Of a stretch of DNA of 64,000 bases, positions 25,435-32,997 are shown in pieces. The notes under the pieces were generated by a model. That model made no database searches. It was not told where the DNA came from and saw only the letters and a program-made list of their open reading frames with translations. Source of the stretch: Roseiarcus sp035656495 (GTDB taxonomy: Bacteria > Pseudomonadota > Alphaproteobacteria > Rhizobiales > Beijerinckiaceae). The stretch's first letter is position 1, and each line of letters begins with the position of its first letter. Location of the stretch: the NCBI GenBank assembly GCA_035656495.1, contig DASRSL010000135.1, forward strand, positions 6,625-70,624. Direction: 5' to 3'. Both the position numbers and the translations under genes were made by a program.

Positions 25435-26960
25435 CTCCCCCACGAGGAGAGGCGCTCACGACGGCGCCGCAAAAGGATCTTCTGCTCGCCATCGACGTGG
25501 GGACGGGGAGTGTGCGCGCGGGCCTGTTCACTCTCGCGGGGCAGGCGGTCGGCATCCACGCCCGCGAGCACCATCAGATCGTGCCTGCCTTCGGGCGCGC
25601 CGAGCAACGGCCCGCTGACTGGTGGGAAGGGGCGGTCGCCAGCATTCGAGGCGTCCTCGACGCCGTTGAGGGAGGGGCCCGGCGAATCCTTGCAATCGCC
25701 GCCTGCGGACAAATGCACGGGACTGTCCTGATCGACGCTGCCGGGAAGCTCGTGCTCGATTCGGTTCAGCTCTGGAACGACAAACGCGCGACCGAAGAGG
25801 TCGCAGCTTTCACCGACGCCAATGACGTAGAGGCGCTCTGGCCGCTAACCGCCAACCCGCCGTCCGTCGCGTGGCCCGGCTTCAAGCTGCAATGGATCGC
25901 CCGTCATCAGCCTGAGGCGCTCGACCGCACCGCCTTTCTCATGATGCCGAAGGACTACGTCAACTTCCGCCTGACCGACGCGATCGGCATGGACGAATCC
26001 GACGCGTCCTGCACGTATCTCTTCGACGGGCGAACCAGCGCCTGGAGCCCCGAACTCGCCGAGCGTCTCGGCGTCGAGCTTGAACTGCTGCCGCCAGTCC
26101 GCGCGGCTCATGCCCTCGTCGGCGTCGTGACCCCGAAGGCCGCCGCCGAAACAGGGCTCCTCGCTGGAACTCCGGTCGCAGCCGGCACAAGCGACTTCGC
26201 AGCGACGCTGCTCGGCTCTGGGGTCTCGGCCAAACACCGCGGGTCCGACATCACCGGAACCTCGACGCTGATCACGGCCCACGTGTCCGAGCCGCTGCAA
26301 GATCCCGTGGTCACGAACTTGCGCACGGCCGACGGCGCCTGGGGCGCCTTCACCATCCTCGACGCCGGTGGCGACGCAATGCGTTGGGCGCGACGGGCTT
26401 TTCACCGCAACGAGATAGGCTATGACGCCATCGTCAAGATGGCGCAGGAGGTCGCCCCGGGCTCGGACCGGCTCCTCTTCCTCCCCTATCTTAATGGCGA
26501 GCGGCTCGGCGGGGCGACCAATGCGCGCGGCGAGTTCTTCGGCCTCGCCAGCGGTCACGACGCGGGCCATCTGCACCGAGCCGTGATGGAGGGCGTCGCG
26601 TTCGCAGCAAAGCGCAACCTCGCGGTCCTCGAGCGCAAGAGCGGCCGTATCGACGCCATCGTCGCGGCGGCGGGCGGGGCGCGCGGCCTCTGGCTTGAGA
26701 TCAAGGCGAGCGTCTACGACCGCCCGCTCCTGGTTCCCGCCCAGACGGAGGCGGGTCTGGCGGGCTGCGCCATGATTGCGGCCCGCGCAGGCGAGGCGAT
26801 CTCCGACTGGGACGAAGCGCGCGCCCGCTTCGTCTCGTTCGCCCACGAGATCGGTCCGAACCCTGCCTGGCGGGATCGCTATCTCCGCTACTCTGAGCTC
26901 TTCGACCAGCTCTATGACTCGAGTCGCGAGCTTTGGACACGGCTCGACGCGCTCGCCTAG
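25431..26960 (+). CDS. FGGY-family sugar kinase (xylulokinase-like)
   Basis: A 509-residue carbohydrate kinase. The first ATP fold begins LLLAIDVGTGSVRAGLFTLA; AACGQMHGTVLIDAAG is the xylulokinase-type sugar site, and LDSVQLWNDKRATEE fits the same subgroup. The second fold has AGTSDFAATLLGSG, DITGTSTLITAHV, FLPYLNGERLGGATNARGEF and VAAAGGARGLWLEIKASV. The catalytic Asp is expected in MDESDASCTYLFD. It phosphorylates a ketose or polyol. It overlaps the isomerase-like gene by 4 bases and precedes a CUT1 importer, so its substrate is probably the imported sugar. Confidence 0.92.
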   Translation: MTPPRGEALTTAPQKDLLLAIDVGTGSVRAGLFTLAGQAVGIHAREHHQIVPAFGRAEQRPADWWEGAVASIRGVLDAVEGGARRILAIAACGQMHGTVLIDAAGKLVLDSVQLWNDKRATEEVAAFTDANDVEALWPLTANPPSVAWPGFKLQWIARHQPEALDRTAFLMMPKDYVNFRLTDAIGMDESDASCTYLFDGRTSAWSPELAERLGVELELLPPVRAAHALVGVVTPKAAAETGLLAGTPVAAGTSDFAATLLGSGVSAKHRGSDITGTSTLITAHVSEPLQDPVVTNLRTADGAWGAFTILDAGGDAMRWARRAFHRNEIGYDAIVKMAQEVAPGSDRLLFLPYLNGERLGGATNARGEFFGLASGHDAGHLHRAVMEGVAFAAKRNLAVLERKSGRIDAIVAAAGGARGLWLEIKASVYDRPLLVPAQTEAGLAGCAMIAARAGEAISDWDEARARFVSFAHEIGPNPAWRDRYLRYSELFDQLYDSSRELWTRLDALA

Positions 26961-27043
26961 AGGCATGAAGAGACGGCGCCGGACGCGAGGCCGCCGGAAA
27001 TGCGGGGCGCGTCGCGCCTGCCGAACGCCCGCCGCGCTTCTCG

Positions 27044-27071
27044 TTGACGCGCCGAGCGGCCTCGCTATAGT
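27044..27071 (+). promoter_or_regulatory. Predicted sigma70-type promoter of the CUT1 importer genes
   Basis: TTGACG (27044-27049) and TATAGT (27066-27071) are separated by 16 bases within the 241-base gap between the kinase and binding-protein genes. This would give the importer genes a promoter of their own besides read-through from the enzyme genes. Confidence 0.5.
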
Positions 27072-27201
27072 TTTTGAGCGATCGCCCAAGTTGATTGACG
27101 GCAGGTTCGAAGGCGGTTCCGCTTCCTGCCGACCAGCGCGAGGCGCCGACGCCGCGTCCAGCATGGCGCGTAAGATGAACGAGCGCGGGAGGAAACTGAA
27201 C

Positions 27202-28680
27202 ATGATGAAGACTTTAGGTGCGATGACGGCAGCCGCCGGCGCGATGTTCGCGTTCGCGTCGCTGACCGCCGCCAACGCCGGCGAGTTCGATGGGGTCACC
27301 GTCAATCTCATGACGCAGACAGGCGCGATCCAGGAGCCGCTGCAGCGGCGCGCGCCCGATTTCGAGAAGATGACCGGCGCCAAGATCAACATCATCGCCG
27401 TCCCCTTCTCGGATCTCTACCAGAAGTTGCTCACCGATTGGGCCAGCGGCACGAACTCCGTCGACGCGGCCGTCTTCGCGCCGCAGTGGATGGTGGACTA
27501 CGTGGCTGGCGGCTATCTCGAAGAGCTCGGTCCACGCATCGCGAAAGACAAGAAAATTGAGTGGGACCAGATAGCGCCGTTCTTCCGCAACTTCTCGGCG
27601 ACCTACAACGGCAAGATCTACCTGGTCCCGCTCGACGGCGATTTCCACATGCTGTACTACCGGACCGACGTCCTCGAGAAAGCGGGCCTCAAGCCGCCGC
27701 GCACCTGGGATGAATATCTCGAGGTCGCCAAAGCGCTGAACGGCAAGGACTTCAACGGCGACGGAAGCAAGGACTACGGCTCCTGCATCGCCAAGAAGCG
27801 AAACGCGCAGAGCTACTGGTTCATCACCGACATCAGCGGCTCGATGATCCAGTCGAAAGGCACCGGCCAGGGCACGTTCTTCGACACGAAGGACATGAAG
27901 CCCCTCATTGACAACCAGGCCTTCCGCAAGGCGCTCGAGTTCCTCAAAGAATCGGGCGAGTACGGCCCGCCGAACGAGCTCAATCTCGACGTCAGCGACA
28001 CCCGTCCGCTGTTCGTCTCCGGCAAGTGCGCCCTGAACCTCGACTGGGGCGATGTCGGCGTGCTGGCGATCGATCCAAAGACTTCGAAGGTCATCGACAA
28101 GACGGGGTCTGTCATCACGCCCGGCTCGACCTCAGTGCTTGACTGGTCGACCGGCAAGCTCGAGGCCTGCAACAAGGAAAATTGCCCATACGCCATCGAC
28201 GGGGTGAACCACTCGCCCTACGCCGCCTTCGGCGGATGGAGCGGCGGCATCAACGTCAAGGCGAAGGACAGGGTGAAGGACGCGGCTTACGCCTTCCTCT
28301 CTTTCATGTCGCAGCCCAAGCAGTCCAACGAGGACGTCACGATCGGCAGGACCGGCTTCAACCCCTACCGCCTGTCGCAGTTCACCTATAACGACGTCTG
28401 GAAGAACGCGGGCATGAGCAAGGTCGCGGGCGACAGCTACCTCGGCGCCATCAGAGACAGCCTCAACAGTCCGAACATGATCCTCGACCTGCGCATTCCG
28501 CAGAACCAGAAGTACCAGCAGGTCGTGCTCGACGAGGCGATCGCCCGGTACTTGGCCGGCGAGATCGACGAGGACCAGACGGTCAAGGCCGTGGTCGACG
28601 GCTGGAACGATCTCAACGAGCAGAACGGCGTCGAGAGTCAGCTGAAGTACTACAAGGGGTCGCTTGGGATCAAGCGATGA
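27202..28680 (+). CDS. CUT1-family sugar ABC transporter substrate-binding protein
   Basis: A 492-residue extracellular solute-binding protein (family 1, MalE-like). Start ATG 27202 lies 9 bases after GGAGG. The signal runs through GAMFAFASLTAANAGEF. The mature part begins VTVNLMTQTGAIQEPLQRRA, and the fold is marked by FEKMTGAKINIIAVPFSDLY, LDGDFHMLYYRTDVLEKAGL, PPRTWDEYLEVAKALN and AFGGWSGGINVKAKDRVKDA. At 492 residues it is longer than most family members (400-450). It feeds the permease pair downstream. The ligand is unknown, but the linked kinase points to a sugar or polyol. Confidence 0.93.
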   Translation: MMKTLGAMTAAAGAMFAFASLTAANAGEFDGVTVNLMTQTGAIQEPLQRRAPDFEKMTGAKINIIAVPFSDLYQKLLTDWASGTNSVDAAVFAPQWMVDYVAGGYLEELGPRIAKDKKIEWDQIAPFFRNFSATYNGKIYLVPLDGDFHMLYYRTDVLEKAGLKPPRTWDEYLEVAKALNGKDFNGDGSKDYGSCIAKKRNAQSYWFITDISGSMIQSKGTGQGTFFDTKDMKPLIDNQAFRKALEFLKESGEYGPPNELNLDVSDTRPLFVSGKCALNLDWGDVGVLAIDPKTSKVIDKTGSVITPGSTSVLDWSTGKLEACNKENCPYAIDGVNHSPYAAFGGWSGGINVKAKDRVKDAAYAFLSFMSQPKQSNEDVTIGRTGFNPYRLSQFTYNDVWKNAGMSKVAGDSYLGAIRDSLNSPNMILDLRIPQNQKYQQVVLDEAIARYLAGEIDEDQTVKAVVDGWNDLNEQNGVESQLKYYKGSLGIKR

Positions 28681-28700
28681 GCCTCTAAACTCCGGAAGGT

Positions 28701-28727
28701 GTCCCGGCGCGCCCGCCGCGCCGGGAC
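28701..28727 (+). other. Strong intergenic hairpin
   Basis: An 11-base perfect stem GTCCCGGCGCG / CGCGCCGGGAC with a 5-base loop lies 20 bases after the binding-protein stop and 65 before the permease start. There is no T-run, so it is more likely an RNA-stabilising or partial attenuating element that lets the binding protein be made in excess. Confidence 0.6.
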
Positions 28728-28792
28728 CGTCTTGTGCGAAGAACGCGTCGGCCTCGGAGGCTGCGCGGCGCGGACGGAAGGCCCCTAGCGAA

Positions 28793-29926
28793 ATGACCCT
28801 CGTCCAATCCGCCTCTGCCGAAGCCCCCGCGCGCGAAGCGTGGGACGAATGGACTGACCGCAACGCCGGCCGCCTCATGGTGCTGCCGGCCGTGATCATT
28901 CTCCTCTGCTTCGCGATCTTTCCCCTGATCGTCTCTGTTTATCTGTCGGTGTGCCGTTTTGCGCTCGCGGCCGGCGGCTTCAAGCTCACCTTCATCGGCC
29001 TCTACAATTACAAGCGGCTGCTCGTCGGCACGCAGCAGTATCATTTCCTTGGGACGATGAAGCCGCTGGAGACGTCCGAGTGGATCGCGCTCGGCGTCTA
29101 CGCCGCCGTCGTCCTTTACCTGCTGGGCCGCTACGTGATGACGCGCTTCACCGTGCTCGGCATGATCGGGCGGCTGATCTCCACCGCGCTCGCTACGGGC
29201 ATCGTGCTCGTGGCGCTCGCGACCATGCCCAAGGGGGCATACGAAGGCACGCTGCTCACGACTGTCTTTTACGTGCTCGTCGGCGTCGCCGCGCAATTCG
29301 CCATCGGCCTCGGGCTTGCGCTTCTCTGCGCGCAGCCGATCGTAGGCCGCGACTTTTTCCGCGTCATCTTCTTCATCCCGCTGATGGTGACGCCGGTCGG
29401 TGTCGCCTACATGTTCCGCATGCTCGCCGACATGCAGAAGGGACCGTTCGCACCGCTGGGCGCCGCGCTCGGCCTCGGCGTCTGGTCGTGGGCGACACAA
29501 GCCTGGTCGGCGCGCCTCATGGTGCTGGTCGGCGACACTTGGCAGTGGACTCCGTTCATGTTCATCGTGCTGCTCGCCGCGGTCGAGAACCAGCCGCGCG
29601 ACCAGCTCGAGGCGGCCCGGCTCGACGGCGCGAGCGGTTTCCAGATCTTCCGCGATATCACCTGGCCGGCAATCGCGCCGATCGCCGCGACGGTCGTCTT
29701 GATCCGACTCATTGAAGCTTTCAAGATCGTGGACATTCCGAACGTGCTGACCGCCGGGGGGCCGGGCCTTGCCACGGAATCGTTGACGCTGCACTCCTTC
29801 ATCGCATGGCGCACCCAGGACCTGGGAGGCTCCGCCGCCATCGGCTATCTGCTCCTGTTCGTCTCGACCATCACCTGCGTGTCCTTCTTCAACTACGTCG
29901 TCCGTTGGACGAGGAGACACCAGTGA
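28793..29926 (+). CDS. CUT1-family sugar ABC permease, MalF/UgpA type, with extra membrane insert
   Basis: A 377-residue permease. After an N-terminal segment (GRLMVLPAVIILLCFAIFPL) the family text FIGLYNYKRLLV is interrupted at about residues 86-152 by an insert holding two hydrophobic stretches (WIALGVYAAVVLYLLGRYV and ISTALATGIVLVALATM). The normal permease core then resumes (TTVFYVLVGVAAQFAIGLGL, FFRVIFFIPLMVTPVGVAYM). The EAA loop is EAARLDGASGFQIFRDI. Usual length is about 290-310. Its TGA overlaps the GTG start of the second permease. Confidence 0.9.
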   Translation: MTLVQSASAEAPAREAWDEWTDRNAGRLMVLPAVIILLCFAIFPLIVSVYLSVCRFALAAGGFKLTFIGLYNYKRLLVGTQQYHFLGTMKPLETSEWIALGVYAAVVLYLLGRYVMTRFTVLGMIGRLISTALATGIVLVALATMPKGAYEGTLLTTVFYVLVGVAAQFAIGLGLALLCAQPIVGRDFFRVIFFIPLMVTPVGVAYMFRMLADMQKGPFAPLGAALGLGVWSWATQAWSARLMVLVGDTWQWTPFMFIVLLAAVENQPRDQLEAARLDGASGFQIFRDITWPAIAPIAATVVLIRLIEAFKIVDIPNVLTAGGPGLATESLTLHSFIAWRTQDLGGSAAIGYLLLFVSTITCVSFFNYVVRWTRRHQ

Positions 29927-30975
29927 GCGCCAAGACCGAATCGAGAGGGCTCGTCCGTCGGTTGTTCGAGGCCCCGAGTCTCGAGGAGATGGCGCCCGCG
30001 CCCAAGATCGCCACCTATGTCGTGCTCGGCCTCTGGACGCTGGTCGTCCTCTTCCCGCTCTATTGGGTGCTCGTGACCTCGTTCAAGTTCGAGGTCGAGG
30101 TCGACAGCGGGCCCTATTATATCCCGTTCGTCGATTTCAAACCGACGCTGGATGCGTGGAACTTCATGCTTCTCCAGAACAACACGATCGGGCCTTATCT
30201 CAATTCGGTCGTGGTGGCGCTGTCGAGTACTGTGCTCGCGCTTCTGATCGGCTCGCTTGCGGCTTATGCGCTCGTGCGCATCCGCTTTCAGGTCAAGATC
30301 GCCGCCATCCTTACCTTCCTCGCGCTGCTGGTCGCCGTGATCGTCGCGGTTGCGGCGTTCGCGGTTCCCTGGCCGGTCGCGGCGGCGGTCGCCATCGCGC
30401 TCTTCCTCATCGCGCTGTCGACGTACGTGCGGCGGTTCAAGGCCGCCGCGGGCAACAACGACATAGAGTTCTGGATGATCTCGAACCGAATCATGCCGCC
30501 GATCGTCGCCGTGTTGCCGATCTACGTGATGTTCCAGCACCTGAGGCTGCTCGACACGCAAATCGCGCTCATTTCGACCTACACCGGAGTCAATCTGCCG
30601 ATCGTCGTGTGGCTCACCCGCGACTTCTTCGCCGGGATCCCGCTTGATCTCGAGGAGAGCGCCGAGATCGACGGCGCCTCGAAGTTCCGGGTTTTCTTCA
30701 CGATCGCGCTGCCGCTCGTGCGCTCAGGCATCGCAGCGACCTTCATGCTCGTGCTCATCCTCTCCTGGAACGAGTTCCTGCTCGCGCTGTTCCTCACCGA
30801 GGCCAAGGCGCAAACCATGCCGGTGCTGGTGGCCGCGCAGAACACCACGCGCGGGCCGCAATGGTGGTATATGTCGGTCCTGATCGTGATCATGATCGCG
30901 CCTGTCATCGTCATTGCCGCCTTTCTGCAGAAGCATATCGCGCGCGGCCTCCTGGTCGGCGCAGTGAAAGGCTAG
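29923..30975 (+). CDS. CUT1-family sugar ABC permease, MalG/UgpE type, with extra membrane insert
   Basis: A 350-residue permease starting at GTG 29923 behind GAGGAG. The normal text LNSVVVALSSTVLALLIGSL and AAYALVRIRF is followed at residues about 123-178 by an added region with two hydrophobic stretches (LTFLALLVAVIVAVAAFAV and VAAAVAIALFLIALSTYV). It then continues MISNRIMPPIVAVLPIYVMF as in family members. The EAA loop is ESAEIDGASKFRVFFTI. Usual length is about 275-300. It pairs with the preceding permease, which has an insert of the same kind. Confidence 0.9.
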   Translation: MSAKTESRGLVRRLFEAPSLEEMAPAPKIATYVVLGLWTLVVLFPLYWVLVTSFKFEVEVDSGPYYIPFVDFKPTLDAWNFMLLQNNTIGPYLNSVVVALSSTVLALLIGSLAAYALVRIRFQVKIAAILTFLALLVAVIVAVAAFAVPWPVAAAVAIALFLIALSTYVRRFKAAAGNNDIEFWMISNRIMPPIVAVLPIYVMFQHLRLLDTQIALISTYTGVNLPIVVWLTRDFFAGIPLDLEESAEIDGASKFRVFFTIALPLVRSGIAATFMLVLILSWNEFLLALFLTEAKAQTMPVLVAAQNTTRGPQWWYMSVLIVIMIAPVIVIAAFLQKHIARGLLVGAVKG

Positions 30976-30984
30976 GCGGCTCAA

Positions 30985-32034
30985 ATGCGGGTGAGGCTCG
31001 AGAACATCCACAAGTCGTTCGGGCCGGTGGAGGTGGTCAAGGGACTCGATCTCGAAGTCGGGGACGGCGAGTTCCTCGTGCTGCTCGGCGCTTCGGGTTC
31101 GGGCAAGACGACGGCGCTGCGCATGATCGCCGGTCTCGAGAAGGTGACCTCCGGCCGCATCAGGATCGGCGATCGCGACGTGACCGACGTCTTGCCCAAG
31201 TATCGCGACGTCGCGATGGTGTTCCAATCCTACGCGCTCTACCCGCACATGACCGTCTTCGCCAACATCGCCTACCCGCTGACGGTCCGCGGCCGGACAA
31301 AAGCCGAGGTCGAGGCGGCGGTCAAGGATGTCGTTCGACAAGTGCAGCTGGAGATGCTTCTCGACCGCTATCCCCGACAGCTTTCGGGCGGCCAGCGGCA
31401 GCGCGTGGCGCTTGCCCGCGCGATGATCCGCCGCCCCGCCGCCTTTCTCATGGACGAGCCGCTTTCCAACCTTGACGCCAAATTGCGCGGCTACATGCGC
31501 GCTGAGCTCAAGCATATGCAGCATAAGCTCGGCATCACGACGATTTACGTCACGCACGACCAGATCGAAGCGATGACGCTCGCCCACCGCGTGGCGCTGA
31601 TCGAGAAGGGCGTGCTGCAGCAACTCGACGAGCCGGCCAACATCTACAACGCCCCCGCCAACCTGTTCGTTGCCGGATTCATCGGCTCCCCGCCGATGAA
31701 CTTCTTCGAAGGCGACCTCGCCGAGGGCCGCTTTTCGGCTCCGGCCGGTAGTTTCGACACAAAGAAGCGCGTCACCCGACGCGAAGCGGTTGCAGGCGTT
31801 CGTCCCGAGGATTGCAAACTCACTGAGCCTGGGTCGGGCAAGATCGTCGGCGAGGTCTATGCGACCGAGCTCATCGGCGACCACGCGCTCGTCACCTGCC
31901 GGGTCGACGGCGGCACGGTCACGGTCAAGGCCGACAAGGCTTTCGACCGGCAGGACGGCGCGGCCATCGGGGTCAATTTCGCAGACGCAGCCATCCATCT
32001 GTTCGACAAGGCCTCAGGCGAGCGAATTGCCTGA
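30985..32034 (+). CDS. CUT1-family sugar ABC transporter ATPase (MalK/UgpC type)
   Basis: A 349-residue ATPase. Walker A is LGASGSGKTTALRMIAGLE, the signature is LSGGQRQRVALARAMIRRP, Walker B is AAFLMDEPLSNLDAKLR, and the H-loop is YVTHDQIEAMTLA. The C-terminal part (about residues 235-349) has the OB-type TOBE region (FIGSPPMNFFEGDL, AVAGVRPEDCKL). It follows the second permease by 9 bases and finishes the importer. Its stop is 4 bases from the stop of the convergent shikimate dehydrogenase-like gene. Confidence 0.95.
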   Translation: MRVRLENIHKSFGPVEVVKGLDLEVGDGEFLVLLGASGSGKTTALRMIAGLEKVTSGRIRIGDRDVTDVLPKYRDVAMVFQSYALYPHMTVFANIAYPLTVRGRTKAEVEAAVKDVVRQVQLEMLLDRYPRQLSGGQRQRVALARAMIRRPAAFLMDEPLSNLDAKLRGYMRAELKHMQHKLGITTIYVTHDQIEAMTLAHRVALIEKGVLQQLDEPANIYNAPANLFVAGFIGSPPMNFFEGDLAEGRFSAPAGSFDTKKRVTRREAVAGVRPEDCKLTEPGSGKIVGEVYATELIGDHALVTCRVDGGTVTVKADKAFDRQDGAAIGVNFADAAIHLFDKASGERIA

Positions 32035-32038
32035 CGCG

Positions 32039-32953
32039 TCAAACCGCCTCCCGCGCGATTCGGCTGAGGCGCTCGAACTCGCGACCCGTCGCGGGAATGT
32101 CGATGGCGAAGACCTCGGCGATGACGCGCATCCAGCCGTGGATGAAATACACCGACCCATCCTCGACGCGCAGACGGTGGCTCCCTCGAGCCGATCGCGC
32201 CTGACGTAGAAAGGCGAGGTCGCCGCGATAGTTGAAATCCCAGGCGATTCCGTCGCGCGGAAATTTCACCGCGTCGGTGAGCGGCGAGCCGGGCCGGTCC
32301 TTGCCGACGCCCGTCGCGTTCACAACCATCGAACCGTCCGGCAACCTCGCGACCAGCCGGTCAGCGGCGGCAGGCTCCGGAGTCACCGCGTAGTCGGTCG
32401 GTATCGAAATGCCTAAGCGCCGATGAACCTTGCGAATGTCCTCGAAGCCCCGCTCGTCGAGCGCCGTCACGATCAGCTTGCGGGGAACGTCGCCGCCCGC
32501 GTTCGCCCGATTGTGGAGATGGAGCGTCAGCGCCATCGAAGAGCCGCCGGCGCCGAGGATGAGCATCTCGCCCCTCGACCGACGCCAATATTCATCGTCG
32601 ATGATCTCCCTTAGTGCGCAGCCGACGGTGATCGGGTCTTTCGCGTGGCCGCAGAGCTCGGCCCCGCGCTTCGAGATGCAGCTGACCTCGTCGAGAGCGA
32701 CCGCCAACGGGTCGAGCCTTTCGAACAGGTCGCGAGTGGCCTTCAGGAGATTGACCTTGTGGGTGGTTACGAGCGCGCCGAGGGACAGCGGGTCGCTTTT
32801 TATGAACTCGACCGCTTCCCGGTACCGGGCCGACGCGTCGTCAGGCGAAAAGTCCATGCCTTTGAGAACGGCATCGAGCTGCAACGCTTCGGCCCAGCGC
32901 GGAAAGACCTTCGTGATCGACGACCCGCCGGTTGAAACGCCGATAAAGTACAT
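32039..32953 (-). CDS. Shikimate dehydrogenase-like protein
   Basis: A 304-residue protein with the shikimate/quinate dehydrogenase architecture. The start MYFIGVSTGGSSITKVFPRW resembles the substrate-domain strand, LGALVTTHKVNLLKAT holds the catalytic lysine region (VTxPxK in true AroE, here VTTHKVNL), and MLILGAGGSSMALTLHLHN is the NAD(P) site. MVVNATGVGKDRPGSPLTD and GIAWDFNYRGDLAFLRQA are family blocks. The motif changes suggest a substrate other than shikimate, and the setting beside a sugar importer and kinase points to a polyol or keto-sugar. The frame is open far upstream, but ATG 32953 gives the family start. Confidence 0.82.
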   Translation of the reverse strand: MYFIGVSTGGSSITKVFPRWAEALQLDAVLKGMDFSPDDASARYREAVEFIKSDPLSLGALVTTHKVNLLKATRDLFERLDPLAVALDEVSCISKRGAELCGHAKDPITVGCALREIIDDEYWRRSRGEMLILGAGGSSMALTLHLHNRANAGGDVPRKLIVTALDERGFEDIRKVHRRLGISIPTDYAVTPEPAAADRLVARLPDGSMVVNATGVGKDRPGSPLTDAVKFPRDGIAWDFNYRGDLAFLRQARSARGSHRLRVEDGSVYFIHGWMRVIAEVFAIDIPATGREFERLSRIAREAV

Positions 32954-32997
32954 CGTCCGCTCAGTCGCGGGCGGATGTTGCGCCGTCGGGAGGTCCC

